From positions 1 to 6,938 of the forward strand of contig CBDUYN010000305.1 in NCBI GenBank assembly GCA_965371445.1: a stretch of DNA of 6,938 bases. Reading direction: 5' to 3'. This document shows positions 1-5,372 of this stretch, in pieces; the stretch's first letter is position 1, and each line of letters starts with the position of its first letter. Both the position numbers and the translations under genes were made by a program. Under the pieces are notes generated by a model. It was not told the DNA's origin. It worked only from the letters and a program-made list of their open reading frames with translations, and searched no databases. This DNA is from DASWIG01 sp965371445 (GTDB taxonomy: Bacteria > Acidobacteriota > Thermoanaerobaculia > Multivoradales > J023).

Positions 1-2
1 AC

Positions 3-125
3 CATTACGGCGCCTTCCGAGTCGGGAGCTACGACGACCTTGTCACAGCACTCGGTCTGGCGGTTCAGACAGATGAATCTGAAACGCCCGTAGTTACGTT
101 TGGCAACTTGCCGGCCTGGGGCTAA
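3..125 (+). CDS. C-terminal end of a terminase-large-subunit-like protein (partial)
   Basis: Only the last 40 codons are inside the window, ending in TAA at 123-125; the 5' part lies upstream. The readable frame contains the stretch GAFRVGSYDDLVTALGLAVQ. A glycine, a short gap, then Asp-Asp-Leu-Val and an Ala/Leu-rich helix is the usual ending of the RNase H-like nuclease domain of phage large terminases (TerL), where an acidic residue in this DDLV segment helps bind catalytic metal. A TerL makes and cuts concatemeric phage DNA during packaging; stand-alone chromosomal copies also exist in prophage remnants. The other two plus frames hit stops sooner, so this frame is the best one. The identification rests on one short motif remembered from the family; another DDE/RNase H-fold protein would also fit. 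Confidence 0.45.
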   Translation, partial: HYGAFRVGSYDDLVTALGLAVQTDESETPVVTFGNLPAWG

Positions 126-142
126 GTGGCGAATAGCCCCGG
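116..142 (+). terminator. hairpin overlapping the stop codon of the partial gene
   Basis: CTGGGGCTA at 116-124 pairs with TAGCCCCGG at 134-142, nine pairs including one G-T, around a 9-base loop. The stop codon TAA sits at the top of the left arm. There is no T-run after it, so it is a weak candidate for an intrinsic terminator; it could equally be an mRNA 3'-end stabilising stem. Confidence 0.35.
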
Positions 143-273
143 CGAATGCCGCTTGCAGGAATGGTGCTCGACGGGTAGCCGGGCCACTTGGCCGCCGCCG
201 CCGCTGGACTCTACGCTGAACCGACGGTCTACTCCGAGACGAGCACGCTATGGCGCCCCCGACCGCCGCGTGG

Positions 274-285
274 TATCTTGAACTC
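274..285 (+). promoter_or_regulatory. -10-like hexamer placed for a leaderless start at 286
   Basis: TATCTT at 274-279 matches the TATAAT consensus at four of six positions and is followed by exactly six bases before the ATG at 286, so transcription would start on the A of the start codon. No Shine-Dalgarno sequence precedes that ATG. I see no convincing -35 box 16-19 bases upstream. The same spacing recurs at two other genes in the window, which is the main reason to report it. Confidence 0.35.
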
Positions 286-1224
286 ATGAGCACAGCCCAG
301 GATGATCACCCCGCCACCGATGAGGCCGAGCACAGCGATATCGACGAGCTGCGGGTCGAGAATGAGCGGCTCCGCGCCGAGAATGCCGAGCTGCGGGAGC
401 AACGCCGCCAGGCCGGACGCTTGGCGCTCGCTGGTGGGAGCTTCGCCGCTCGTGTCGCCGCCGGCCGTGGGCTCACCCGGGCCGTCAAGCGGTGGCTCGA
501 GGCGAAGACGGCCGGCGATCCGCTCCCGGTCGACCAAACGGCCGATGTCGCCGCCGCCATCGTCCGGCGGGTGGTCCGGGTGGGGGTGATCGGTCTTGCG
601 GTGGCGGCGCTTCCTACGATCCTCCTGATCTGGCACGGCTTCCTGATCCGTGGCCAGAACGAGCTTTTCCAGAGTCAGCTTCTAGAGCAGACTGCGGATA
701 GGCACCTGGACAGAATCCGATCCGGAGCGCCAGGGTTGAGAAAGACCGTGCTGGCATTCGTCGAAATCGAGCGCCGCCGAGGTCTGACGCCGGACCTCAG
801 CGGGGCGGACCTCCACGGGATGGATTTCATCAGGGCGGATTTCAGCGAGACAGACCTCCGCCGCGCGGACCTCGGTGAGGCCAAGCTCAGCGAGGCGAGG
901 CTCCGCGGGGCGGACCTCACCGGGGTGCACCTAAAAAGGGCGGACCTTGAAGGGGCGGACCTCAGCCAGGCGGACCTCACCGGGGCGAGCCTCCAGTTCG
1001 TGAACCTCCTCGGGGCGGACCTCAGCGAGGCGCGCAACCTCACCCCGGAGCAGTTCACTGAAACCTGTGGCGACGAGCGGACGAAGCTCCCGGAGGGTAT
1101 CGAGATGCCGGACGCCTGGCCGTGCCGCTTCGAGCTGAACGTATCATTGCGTATGATCCCGGTCCGGGTGCCCTTGACCCCAGAGGGCGGGGACGGGGCG
1201 GAAGTGTCGGAGGACCGTCCTTGA
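286..1224 (+). CDS. Membrane-anchored pentapeptide-repeat protein with N-terminal coiled coil
   Basis: This 312-residue protein shows, in order: an acidic N-terminus; a likely short coiled coil (about 18-42, Leu/Glu/Arg-rich heptads such as VENERLRAENAEL); an amphipathic basic stretch; one hydrophobic membrane segment (about 99-121, ending LLIWHGFLI); a Gln-rich juxtamembrane linker (RGQNELFQSQLLEQT); and about 16 tandem pentapeptides of A(D/N)LXX type (about 172-251). Four such repeats form one coil of a right-handed beta-helix. It closes with LTPEQ, CGDE and KLPEG at about 252-272, a cap often seen in this family. Function cannot be read from the repeats: relatives include gyrase-mimicking proteins, but most are uncharacterised. 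The repeat domain probably lies on one face of the membrane as a binding surface. An in-frame ATG at 250 would add 12 residues; 286 is preferred because of the -10-like box just before it, and neither start has a ribosome binding site. The C-terminal 35 residues are unassigned. Confidence 0.85.
   Translation: MSTAQDDHPATDEAEHSDIDELRVENERLRAENAELREQRRQAGRLALAGGSFAARVAAGRGLTRAVKRWLEAKTAGDPLPVDQTADVAAAIVRRVVRVGVIGLAVAALPTILLIWHGFLIRGQNELFQSQLLEQTADRHLDRIRSGAPGLRKTVLAFVEIERRRGLTPDLSGADLHGMDFIRADFSETDLRRADLGEAKLSEARLRGADLTGVHLKRADLEGADLSQADLTGASLQFVNLLGADLSEARNLTPEQFTETCGDERTKLPEGIEMPDAWPCRFELNVSLRMIPVRVPLTPEGGDGAEVSEDRP
799..1038 (+). repeat. 15-bp tandem repeats encoding pentapeptides
   Basis: The stretch is built from 15-bp units resembling GGGGCGGACCTCAGC, repeated about 16 times with drift and encoding the beta-helix coils. 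The near-identical units at about 790-830, 905-920, 950-990 and 1010-1030 make it prone to unit gain or loss. The antisense strand stays open because of this periodicity and is not a gene. Confidence 0.85.
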
Positions 1225-1226
1225 CT

Positions 1227-1346
1227 CCTGATGGCCCATTAGATAAGATTATGTGCCAACAGCACGCCGGAGAGCGGCCGGCCGCGTTCAACACCGACGA
1301 AGCCTCGCCCCGGAGGGCGACGGGCTTCAGCCACTGGCCCATCAGG
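1227..1346. repeat. 120-bp inverted-repeat element, MITE/REP-like or structured RNA
   Basis: CCTGATGGCCCA at 1227-1238 is mirrored by TGGCCCATCAGG at 1335-1346, 11 of 12 positions complementary. Inside are a perfect 12-bp palindrome, GCGGCCGGCCGC at 1274-1285, and a long hairpin at 1299-1328. The unit begins three bases after the pentapeptide gene's stop. No target-site duplication is visible beside the ends and there is no transposase. It may be a small non-autonomous element, a REP-type sequence, or simply the structured 3' end of the preceding mRNA. The gene-free stretch 1225-1550 consists of this unit, the direct repeats at 1422-1479 and the palindrome at 1482-1509; no coding frame in it is convincing. 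Confidence 0.5.
1299..1328. repeat. REP-like GC-rich hairpin
   Basis: GAAGCC-TCGCCC (1299-1310), a CGGA loop, then GGGCGA (1315-1320), a two-base CG bulge and GGCTTC (1323-1328) give a 12-bp bulged stem. A CCCCGGAGGG-type tip with a GGGCTTC side is, from memory, like dispersed intergenic hairpins common in planctomycete genomes. There is no T-run, so it is not a classic terminator. Confidence 0.5.
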
Positions 1347-1421
1347 CATGCTCGCGAGGAGTGCGGATCTCTCTCGCCCCTTACTAGAATCGGTCTTCTG
1401 GGTAGTGGTCTCCGGGAGTAC

Positions 1422-1479
1422 CGCCTCATTCACGCCCGATGTCGCGCCTGATTCCCGCCACCACCGCCTCATTTCCGCC
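1422..1479 (+). repeat. Three 15-bp direct repeats, candidate operator array
   Basis: CGCCTCATTCACGCC (1422-1436), CGCCTGATTCCCGCC (1445-1459) and CGCCTCATTTCCGCC (1465-1479) share the core CGCCTSATT plus a CGCC end. Their starts are 23 and 20 bp apart, close to two helical turns, so the copies face the same side of the DNA. They lie 72-129 bp upstream of the phosphoesterase ATG. The arrangement looks like a binding array for a regulator; no candidate regulator gene is in the window. Confidence 0.45.
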
Positions 1480-1481
1480 CT

Positions 1482-1509
1482 CCTACCTAGAAGGCACATT
1501 CTAGGAAGG
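1482..1509. promoter_or_regulatory. CTAG-containing palindrome upstream of the phosphoesterase
   Basis: CCTAGAA (1486-1492), a six-base spacer, and TTCTAGG (1499-1505) form a perfect inverted repeat, extended by CCT (1482-1484) and AGG (1507-1509) across one A-A mismatch. It ends 41 bases before the ATG at 1551 and would overlap or adjoin the -35 region of the predicted promoter. A dimeric repressor site is more likely than a terminator because no T-run follows. Confidence 0.45.
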
Positions 1510-1516
1510 GGGCATC

Positions 1517-1544
1517 CTGTCACCCGCGCGGGTTTTGGTAGAGT
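1517..1544 (+). promoter_or_regulatory. Predicted promoter of the phosphoesterase gene (leaderless type)
   Basis: CTGTCA (1517-1522, four of six matches to TTGACA), a 16-bp spacer and TAGAGT (1539-1544) stand exactly six bases before the ATG at 1551. The predicted first transcribed base is the A of the start codon, and no Shine-Dalgarno sequence is present. The boxes are individually weak; the position supports the call more than the match does. Confidence 0.4.
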
Positions 1545-1550
1545 GCCAGC

Positions 1551-3215
1551 ATGTCTTCCAGGAAACTCACCTGGCTCCACCTTTCTGACATCCACCGTTG
1601 CTCCTCCCGCGACGGCGGTGGCAGTGAGATCGTCCTCCGTCGGCTCCTCGAAGACCTCGAAAACCTCCGGAACCGGGAGGGCCTCAGCCCCGACCTCGTC
1701 TTCATGACCGGCGACCTGGCATTCGGCCAGATCCCCGAGACACCCCTCGCCGAGCAGCTCGAGGAAGGCTGGACGTGGCTGGAGAAGGTCCTAGCCCTCT
1801 ACGACCTCCAGGCCCGTGACGTCTTTCTCGTCCCCGGCAACCACGACGTCGACCGCGGCAAGGTCAAGAAGAAAGACCAGCACTGGCTGCGCACGCTGGC
1901 CAAGGACTGCGACCATGGCGAGGTCCGTCAGCTCCTCCACGACGGCGGCGCCGATTGGCGCGACTACATGAGACGACTCTCTGACTTCGAACTCTTCGTC
2001 GCCGAGCGCTGTCCGCATCTGAAGGACGACGAAGGACGCTGTCTCTATAGTGTCGTCCGTGAGATGCGGGGACTGCGCGTCGGCGTTGCGGGCTTCAATT
2101 CGGCGTGGTCCTGTGGCACCGACGACGACAAAGGGAACATCTGGCTCTGCGCCTGGCAGCTCGAGGAGCTGACGGCGAAGCTTTTGGACGCCCACCTCCG
2201 AATTTCACTCGTCCATCATCCCCTTAGCTGGCTGGTGGAGTCGGCGGACACGACGTTCAAGGCGACGCTTCAGTCCGAATTTCACGTCTTCCTTCACGGT
2301 CACGAGCACCAGTCCTGGGTAGAGACGCCACAGAGCAAACACCTGATTATAGCCGCTGGTGCCGTCTCTGCTGAGCCTGATGCGGATCTCGGCTACAACC
2401 TCGTTCAATTTGACCTGGCCGAAGGAGAAGGCGAGATCTGGCTGCGGACGTTTGACCGGCGCGTCAACCGATGGAAGCCGGACATGGTCCCTGGCAAGAC
2501 TAATGAACATGGAGTCTGGCCAGTTTCTCCGCCCTGGCTAGGAAGAGACGAGCAACCGCGCTTTCAGCCGCGAAAAGCGGAAGAAGCACCTCTGGAGAGT
2601 CTTTACCGTCTGAAGACAGAGCTGGACCGTGAAATCATAAAGAGGAAGGTGAAACGCGACCCCTGGAAACAGGTCAAGCGCGTTAAGGAGAACTTCAAGG
2701 CGGCGCTAGCGAACGCCGACATCAGCGACCTGGGATCCATCCGGGCGTTCGAGGTTGCCGCGCGCGACTACCGGGCTGTCGGGTCGGCTGCTGCTCCCGC
2801 CGTCTTAGCGAATGCGAACGAGGACATTGCTCGCGCTCTCAAGGAACTCCACGGTAAATCAGACTCTCAACCACAGCCGCAGCACCGAGAATTTCTGGAG
2901 AATCTGTATGCTCTGGGAAGGGAGGTGGAGCGCGACATCATTGGGCGTCTGAGCCCCAGGGGCCAGATGATGCGTGCTAAAGAGAACTACGAAGCGGCAA
3001 AAGAAAAGCTTGATCTCGGGGAGCTGGGATCCATTCGGGCGTTCGAGGATGCCGCACGCGACTACTGGGATGTCGCGGTGTCCTATGAAGCCACTCTTCG
3101 TGAACACGGAAGCTACACTACCGTCATCGTCGACCAAGTAATCGAGACCATCACTCGCGATCTCCAAGAAGCGGACATCACTACGGCGATCATTTCCTGG
3201 CCACCACAGGTATAG
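1551..3215 (+). CDS. Calcineurin-like metallophosphoesterase with duplicated C-terminal helical module
   Basis: This 554-residue protein has a complete N-terminal metallophosphoesterase domain (about 5-300). The metal-binding and catalytic motifs are intact: D13-x-H15 (LSDIH), G54-D55 (MTGDL), G96-N97-H98-D99 (VPGNHD), H222/H223 (LVHHP) and G250-H251-E252-H253 (LHGHEH). Such domains hydrolyse phosphomono- or diesters with two metal ions; the substrate cannot be told from sequence. No signal peptide or membrane segment is seen, so it is probably cytoplasmic. The segment GFNSAW (181-186) recalls phosphoesterases found in multidomain proteins proposed to act in bacterial conflict systems. Residues about 348-410 and 449-508 are two copies of one charged helical module (LE.LY.L..E..R.II ... 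LGSIRAFE.AARDY), joined by a Gln/Pro linker. The C-terminus (about 520-554) is unassigned. A defence-effector role is inference; a housekeeping nuclease or phosphatase is the alternative. The start is supported by the LTWLHLSDIH opening, standard for the family. Confidence 0.9.
   Translation: MSSRKLTWLHLSDIHRCSSRDGGGSEIVLRRLLEDLENLRNREGLSPDLVFMTGDLAFGQIPETPLAEQLEEGWTWLEKVLALYDLQARDVFLVPGNHDVDRGKVKKKDQHWLRTLAKDCDHGEVRQLLHDGGADWRDYMRRLSDFELFVAERCPHLKDDEGRCLYSVVREMRGLRVGVAGFNSAWSCGTDDDKGNIWLCAWQLEELTAKLLDAHLRISLVHHPLSWLVESADTTFKATLQSEFHVFLHGHEHQSWVETPQSKHLIIAAGAVSAEPDADLGYNLVQFDLAEGEGEIWLRTFDRRVNRWKPDMVPGKTNEHGVWPVSPPWLGRDEQPRFQPRKAEEAPLESLYRLKTELDREIIKRKVKRDPWKQVKRVKENFKAALANADISDLGSIRAFEVAARDYRAVGSAAAPAVLANANEDIARALKELHGKSDSQPQPQHREFLENLYALGREVERDIIGRLSPRGQMMRAKENYEAAKEKLDLGELGSIRAFEDAARDYWDVAVSYEATLREHGSYTTVIVDQVIETITRDLQEADITTAIISWPPQV
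2592..3077 (+). repeat. Intragenic duplication in the phosphoesterase C-terminus
   Basis: Copy A (2592-2783) and copy B (2895-3077) encode the two helical modules, with a 3-codon indel between them. The 3' part is strikingly similar at DNA level: 2730-2781 and 3024-3075 agree at 47 of 52 bases, much closer than the 5' halves of the copies. Confidence 0.8.
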
Positions 3216-3244
3216 CTACCAGATCGTTTACCCGAATATCACTT

Positions 3245-3277
3245 AAGCGACGGTGCCCTCCGTGAATGAATTCGCTT
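3245..3277. terminator. Weak hairpin between convergent genes
   Basis: The 61-bp gap between the phosphoesterase and recombinase stops holds AAGCGA (3245-3250) pairing with TCGCTT (3272-3277), enclosing a small ACGG/CCGT stem (3250-3253 with 3260-3263). Neither strand shows a T-run, so termination here is only a guess. Confidence 0.25.
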
Positions 3278-4188
3278 CAGTCGGGGATCGTCAGGTTCTG
3301 GGCCGCTCGGCGCTTGGCAGTCTCCCCCCGCCGATCATAGCGGGCGGTGGTGCTGGCGTCTGCGTGACCAGCCAGTCTCTGAACTGTGAAGACGTCCCCA
3401 CCGGCCGCCAGCAGGTCCGTAATGCACGACCGGCGGAGATCATGCGGCGAGAAGTGCTCGACGCCGGCCTGCTGCTGGCGCCGCTTGAGGATGTAGGCGA
3501 TGGACTCGCCCCGCATGCGGGAGACCCTCACTTCCCCGGTCTGGCCGACCGGACAGAACAGAGGACCGGCTTCGTCGCTGCGCGCCCCGATCCAGGCACT
3601 CACCAAGCGGCATCCCTGGCGGGTGAGGTAGACGGTCCGCTGCTTGCGCTGCTTCCCGTTCCGCACCGTCACGGCACAGGCCCCCGGGTCGAAGTCGTCG
3701 ACGTCGAGCCCCGCGAGCTCGGCCCGCCGGAGGCCGGCGCCGTAGAAGACCGCCAACATGGCGGCATCCCGTCGACCGGCGGGGGCCGGGTCGTCGGCAC
3801 ACGCCCCGAAGAGGGCCGTCAATTCCTCGCCGTCCAGGGCACGGCCCCGGAGCAACGTCCCGGCCTTCAGGTTCTCGACGTCGACCGCCCGCTGGTAGGT
3901 CTCGGCGTCGATCAACCCGAGCCGCCAGGTCTGTTTCAGGACTCCCCGATAGGCCGACAGCATCCTGTTCACCGTCGAGGGCTTGTAGCGCGCCTTGAGG
4001 TCGGCCCTCACGGCGGCAGTGTCGCGGTAACGGACCTCCCACCAGGGGAAGTCCTCGGCGCTGTCCTCGCCGTCGCTGAGGAAGGCGGCGATCGTCTCCA
4101 GGGCATGGCGCATTCCCCACTGGCTTCCGTCGGAGAGACCCGAGAGGTAGAGCCGGGCGGGGTTCTCGTCGTTGCGTTGAAGGGCCAT
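3277..4188 (-). CDS. Tyrosine recombinase / site-specific integrase
   Basis: This 303-residue protein has an N-terminal core-binding (SAM-like) region (about 5-105, including the STVNRMLSAYRGVLKQ segment) and a C-terminal catalytic domain (about 117-290). The active-site set is complete: R154 (GAGLRRAEL), K179 (RNGKQRKQRT), H249 and R252 (SPHDLRRS), H275 (LAGHADAST) and the nucleophile Y284 (ARYDRRG). Such enzymes cut and rejoin DNA at paired sites through a 3'-phosphotyrosine intermediate, serving integration, excision, cassette exchange or dimer resolution. Length and the terminal YDRRGE..KR.AA pattern fit the Xer/phage-integrase group without an arm-binding domain. The start has AGGAGG five bases upstream and lies 13 bp after the previous gene's stop. 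It is the last gene of a five-gene operon, unlike typical integrases, which have their own promoter next to an att site; no att repeats were recognised. Confidence 0.93.
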   Translation of the reverse strand: MALQRNDENPARLYLSGLSDGSQWGMRHALETIAAFLSDGEDSAEDFPWWEVRYRDTAAVRADLKARYKPSTVNRMLSAYRGVLKQTWRLGLIDAETYQRAVDVENLKAGTLLRGRALDGEELTALFGACADDPAPAGRRDAAMLAVFYGAGLRRAELAGLDVDDFDPGACAVTVRNGKQRKQRTVYLTRQGCRLVSAWIGARSDEAGPLFCPVGQTGEVRVSRMRGESIAYILKRRQQQAGVEHFSPHDLRRSCITDLLAAGGDVFTVQRLAGHADASTTARYDRRGETAKRRAAQNLTIPD

Positions 4189-4201
4189 GATCTCCTCCTG
4201 A

Positions 4202-4666
4202 TCAGTCGTCTTCGACCCGCCGGTGGCCCTGGTCTCTGAGGTTGCGGAGCCAAGTGGCGAGGAAAGAATTGAGACCCCGCTTGAGGCGGGGGCGGAAGCG
4301 GTCGGGAGCGGGATAGACCTCGTGGTAGAGCGGCGGAATCGCCTGCTGGAACGTCAGGGCCTCGACACGCCCGAGCCGGGGATCGGTCGACGGCACGAGC
4401 TCGTAGAACCGCTCACAGCCGGGCGGGAAGATCCGCACCGTCATCTCGGGATCCTGGCAGAGGTCGCCGTGTTGCTTGAAGTAGTGCGCGAGAGACAACA
4501 CCACCGCGCCGGTGCGCGGGCACTGCGGAAGCCGCTCGACGACCAGATCCATGAAGTGATCGGAACGGTACCGGTAGACCCGGTCGGAGAGGATCTCCCC
4601 GGGCAGGCACCCGAGCACCGCCACCAACCGGCTGTAGTTCAACTCATAGAGATTGCGGCGGGCCAT
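4202..4666 (-). CDS. DUF1249/DUF6908-like conserved protein
   Basis: From the preferred start this is 154 residues. It opens MARRNLYELNYSRLVAVL and contains HFMDLVVERL, then LAHYFKQHGDLCQDPEMTVRI, and later ALTFQQ, YHEVYP and LNSFLATWLRNLRDQGH. The HY-x-Q-x-GDL-x-x-DPEM signature and the closing LN-F-x-x-WL-x-NL-x-x-QGH pattern match, from memory, a family of unknown function called DUF1249 or DUF6908 and common on plasmids and integrative elements. No catalytic site is known. Two ATGs compete: 4672 overlaps the upstream stop as ATGA but leaves only two bases after GAGGAG, whereas 4666 has an eight-base spacing, so 4666 is chosen. The Shine-Dalgarno sequence also encodes the last Glu codons of the preceding gene, suggesting translational coupling. 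Confidence 0.8.
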   Translation of the reverse strand: MARRNLYELNYSRLVAVLGCLPGEILSDRVYRYRSDHFMDLVVERLPQCPRTGAVVLSLAHYFKQHGDLCQDPEMTVRIFPPGCERFYELVPSTDPRLGRVEALTFQQAIPPLYHEVYPAPDRFRPRLKRGLNSFLATWLRNLRDQGHRRVEDD

Positions 4667-4668
4667 CG

Positions 4669-5121
4669 TCATTTCTCCTCTGTTGCGGTTTTGGGTTCAG
4701 GGATGTCGGGGACGTTCGCGCGGGCCGGATCGATGAAGAACTGAACCCGGCCCTGGTAGTAATCCGTCCTCTGCCCTTTCTCGACATCAATGGCCACGAA
4801 AGCCGGGGCTGGCTCGTAGTAAACGCACATCGCGGCGATCTCGGCGTCGTAACTCTCGGGATCGTCACAGAGCGTCAGAAAGACGTCGCCCTCGACGTAG
4901 TGCAGCATCCGGCGCTCGGCCTTGTTCACCCAAACGCCGAAGTACCACGCGTCGCTCGTGGTGTCGAATTGCTCCCACTTGTGGAGGTTCATGTTGAAGT
5001 CGAAGAGATACCGATCCGCCGAGAGGAAGATCTGGCGACGTCGGTTCCCTTGTTTGTTCCGCGTCTCCTCGGCGTCGGCGAGAAGGCGGTCAACCGGTGC
5101 GATTCCTGTGAAGCTGCTCAT
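4669..5121 (-). CDS. Conserved hypothetical protein, 150 aa, aromatic-rich
   Basis: I do not recognise an enzyme family. The protein has a basic N-terminal stretch (RNKQGNRRRQ, 21-30), then an aromatic-rich probable alpha/beta core (about 31-130) with WEQFDTTSDAWYFGVWV, the acidic LHYVEGDVFLTLCDDPESYD, and YYQGRVQFFID. The tail is acidic and Pro-rich. The DAWYFGVWVN..R....Y.EGDV pattern resembles an uncharacterised family I recall from plasmids and integrative elements, often beside DUF6908-type genes, as here. No signal peptide or membrane segment is evident. AGGAG lies ten bases before the ATG and is formed by the last codons of the upstream gene, whose stop is seven bases away. The gene is almost fused to the next one (2-bp gap or 4-bp overlap, depending on that start). 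Confidence 0.75.
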   Translation of the reverse strand: MSSFTGIAPVDRLLADAEETRNKQGNRRRQIFLSADRYLFDFNMNLHKWEQFDTTSDAWYFGVWVNKAERRMLHYVEGDVFLTLCDDPESYDAEIAAMCVYYEPAPAFVAIDVEKGQRTDYYQGRVQFFIDPARANVPDIPEPKTATEEK

Positions 5122-5128
5122 GATCGTC

Positions 5129-5353
5129 TCACTCCTCTTCAGATTCCTGGTATTCGAAGAAAACGGCGAACGAACAGTCGATGTCTTCGTTCAGGCCGTC
5201 CAACCTCTCTGCGGCCAATCTGATCGCGGCGGGGTTGACGTCTGCCTCTTCTGGGTTGTCGATGACCCGTGCGACTTGCTCGGTGACAGCATCCCCGAGG
5301 GCGGACCAGCGAGTCGCAAAGTTGATGAGGTCTCCTGCGTCGATGTCGTACAT
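5129..5353 (-). CDS. Small acidic hypothetical protein, 74 aa
   Basis: No family is recognised. The protein is strongly acidic, probably mostly helical, with two amphipathic segments (DLINFATRWSALGDAVTEQVARVID and AAIRLAAERLDGLNE) and an acidic tail ending ESEEE. Size and charge would fit an accessory or binding protein, or a DNA-mimic type inhibitor, but nothing in the sequence shows this. AAGGAGA stands about seven bases before ATG, which is good evidence that it is translated. It lies 19 bp after the stop of the 162-aa gene and seven bp before the start of the 150-aa gene, so it is co-transcribed with both. Confidence 0.7.
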   Translation of the reverse strand: MYDIDAGDLINFATRWSALGDAVTEQVARVIDNPEEADVNPAAIRLAAERLDGLNEDIDCSFAVFFEYQESEEE

Positions 5354-5372
5354 GATCGGTCTCCTTGTCGAT

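Noticed and set aside
250..285. Upstream ATG at 250 as the start of the pentapeptide-repeat protein
   Set aside because: It adds a non-conserved-looking 12-residue lead, has no ribosome binding site, and includes the -10-like box; it cannot be fully excluded.
675..1058. Minus-strand open frame rich in RSAP and SAL repeats
   Set aside because: Its repeats mirror the 15-bp pentapeptide units on the other strand; it is a shadow.
1055..1595. Several open frames on both strands across the pentapeptide/phosphoesterase gap
   Set aside because: They overlap structured DNA or neighbouring genes, show no recognisable domain and lack start signals.
3253..4239. Plus-strand open frame of 328 codons, longer than the recombinase beneath it
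   Set aside because: It is antisense to a recombinase with a full catalytic set, has Pro/Gly/Glu-biased low-complexity composition typical of a high-GC shadow frame, and has no ribosome binding site.
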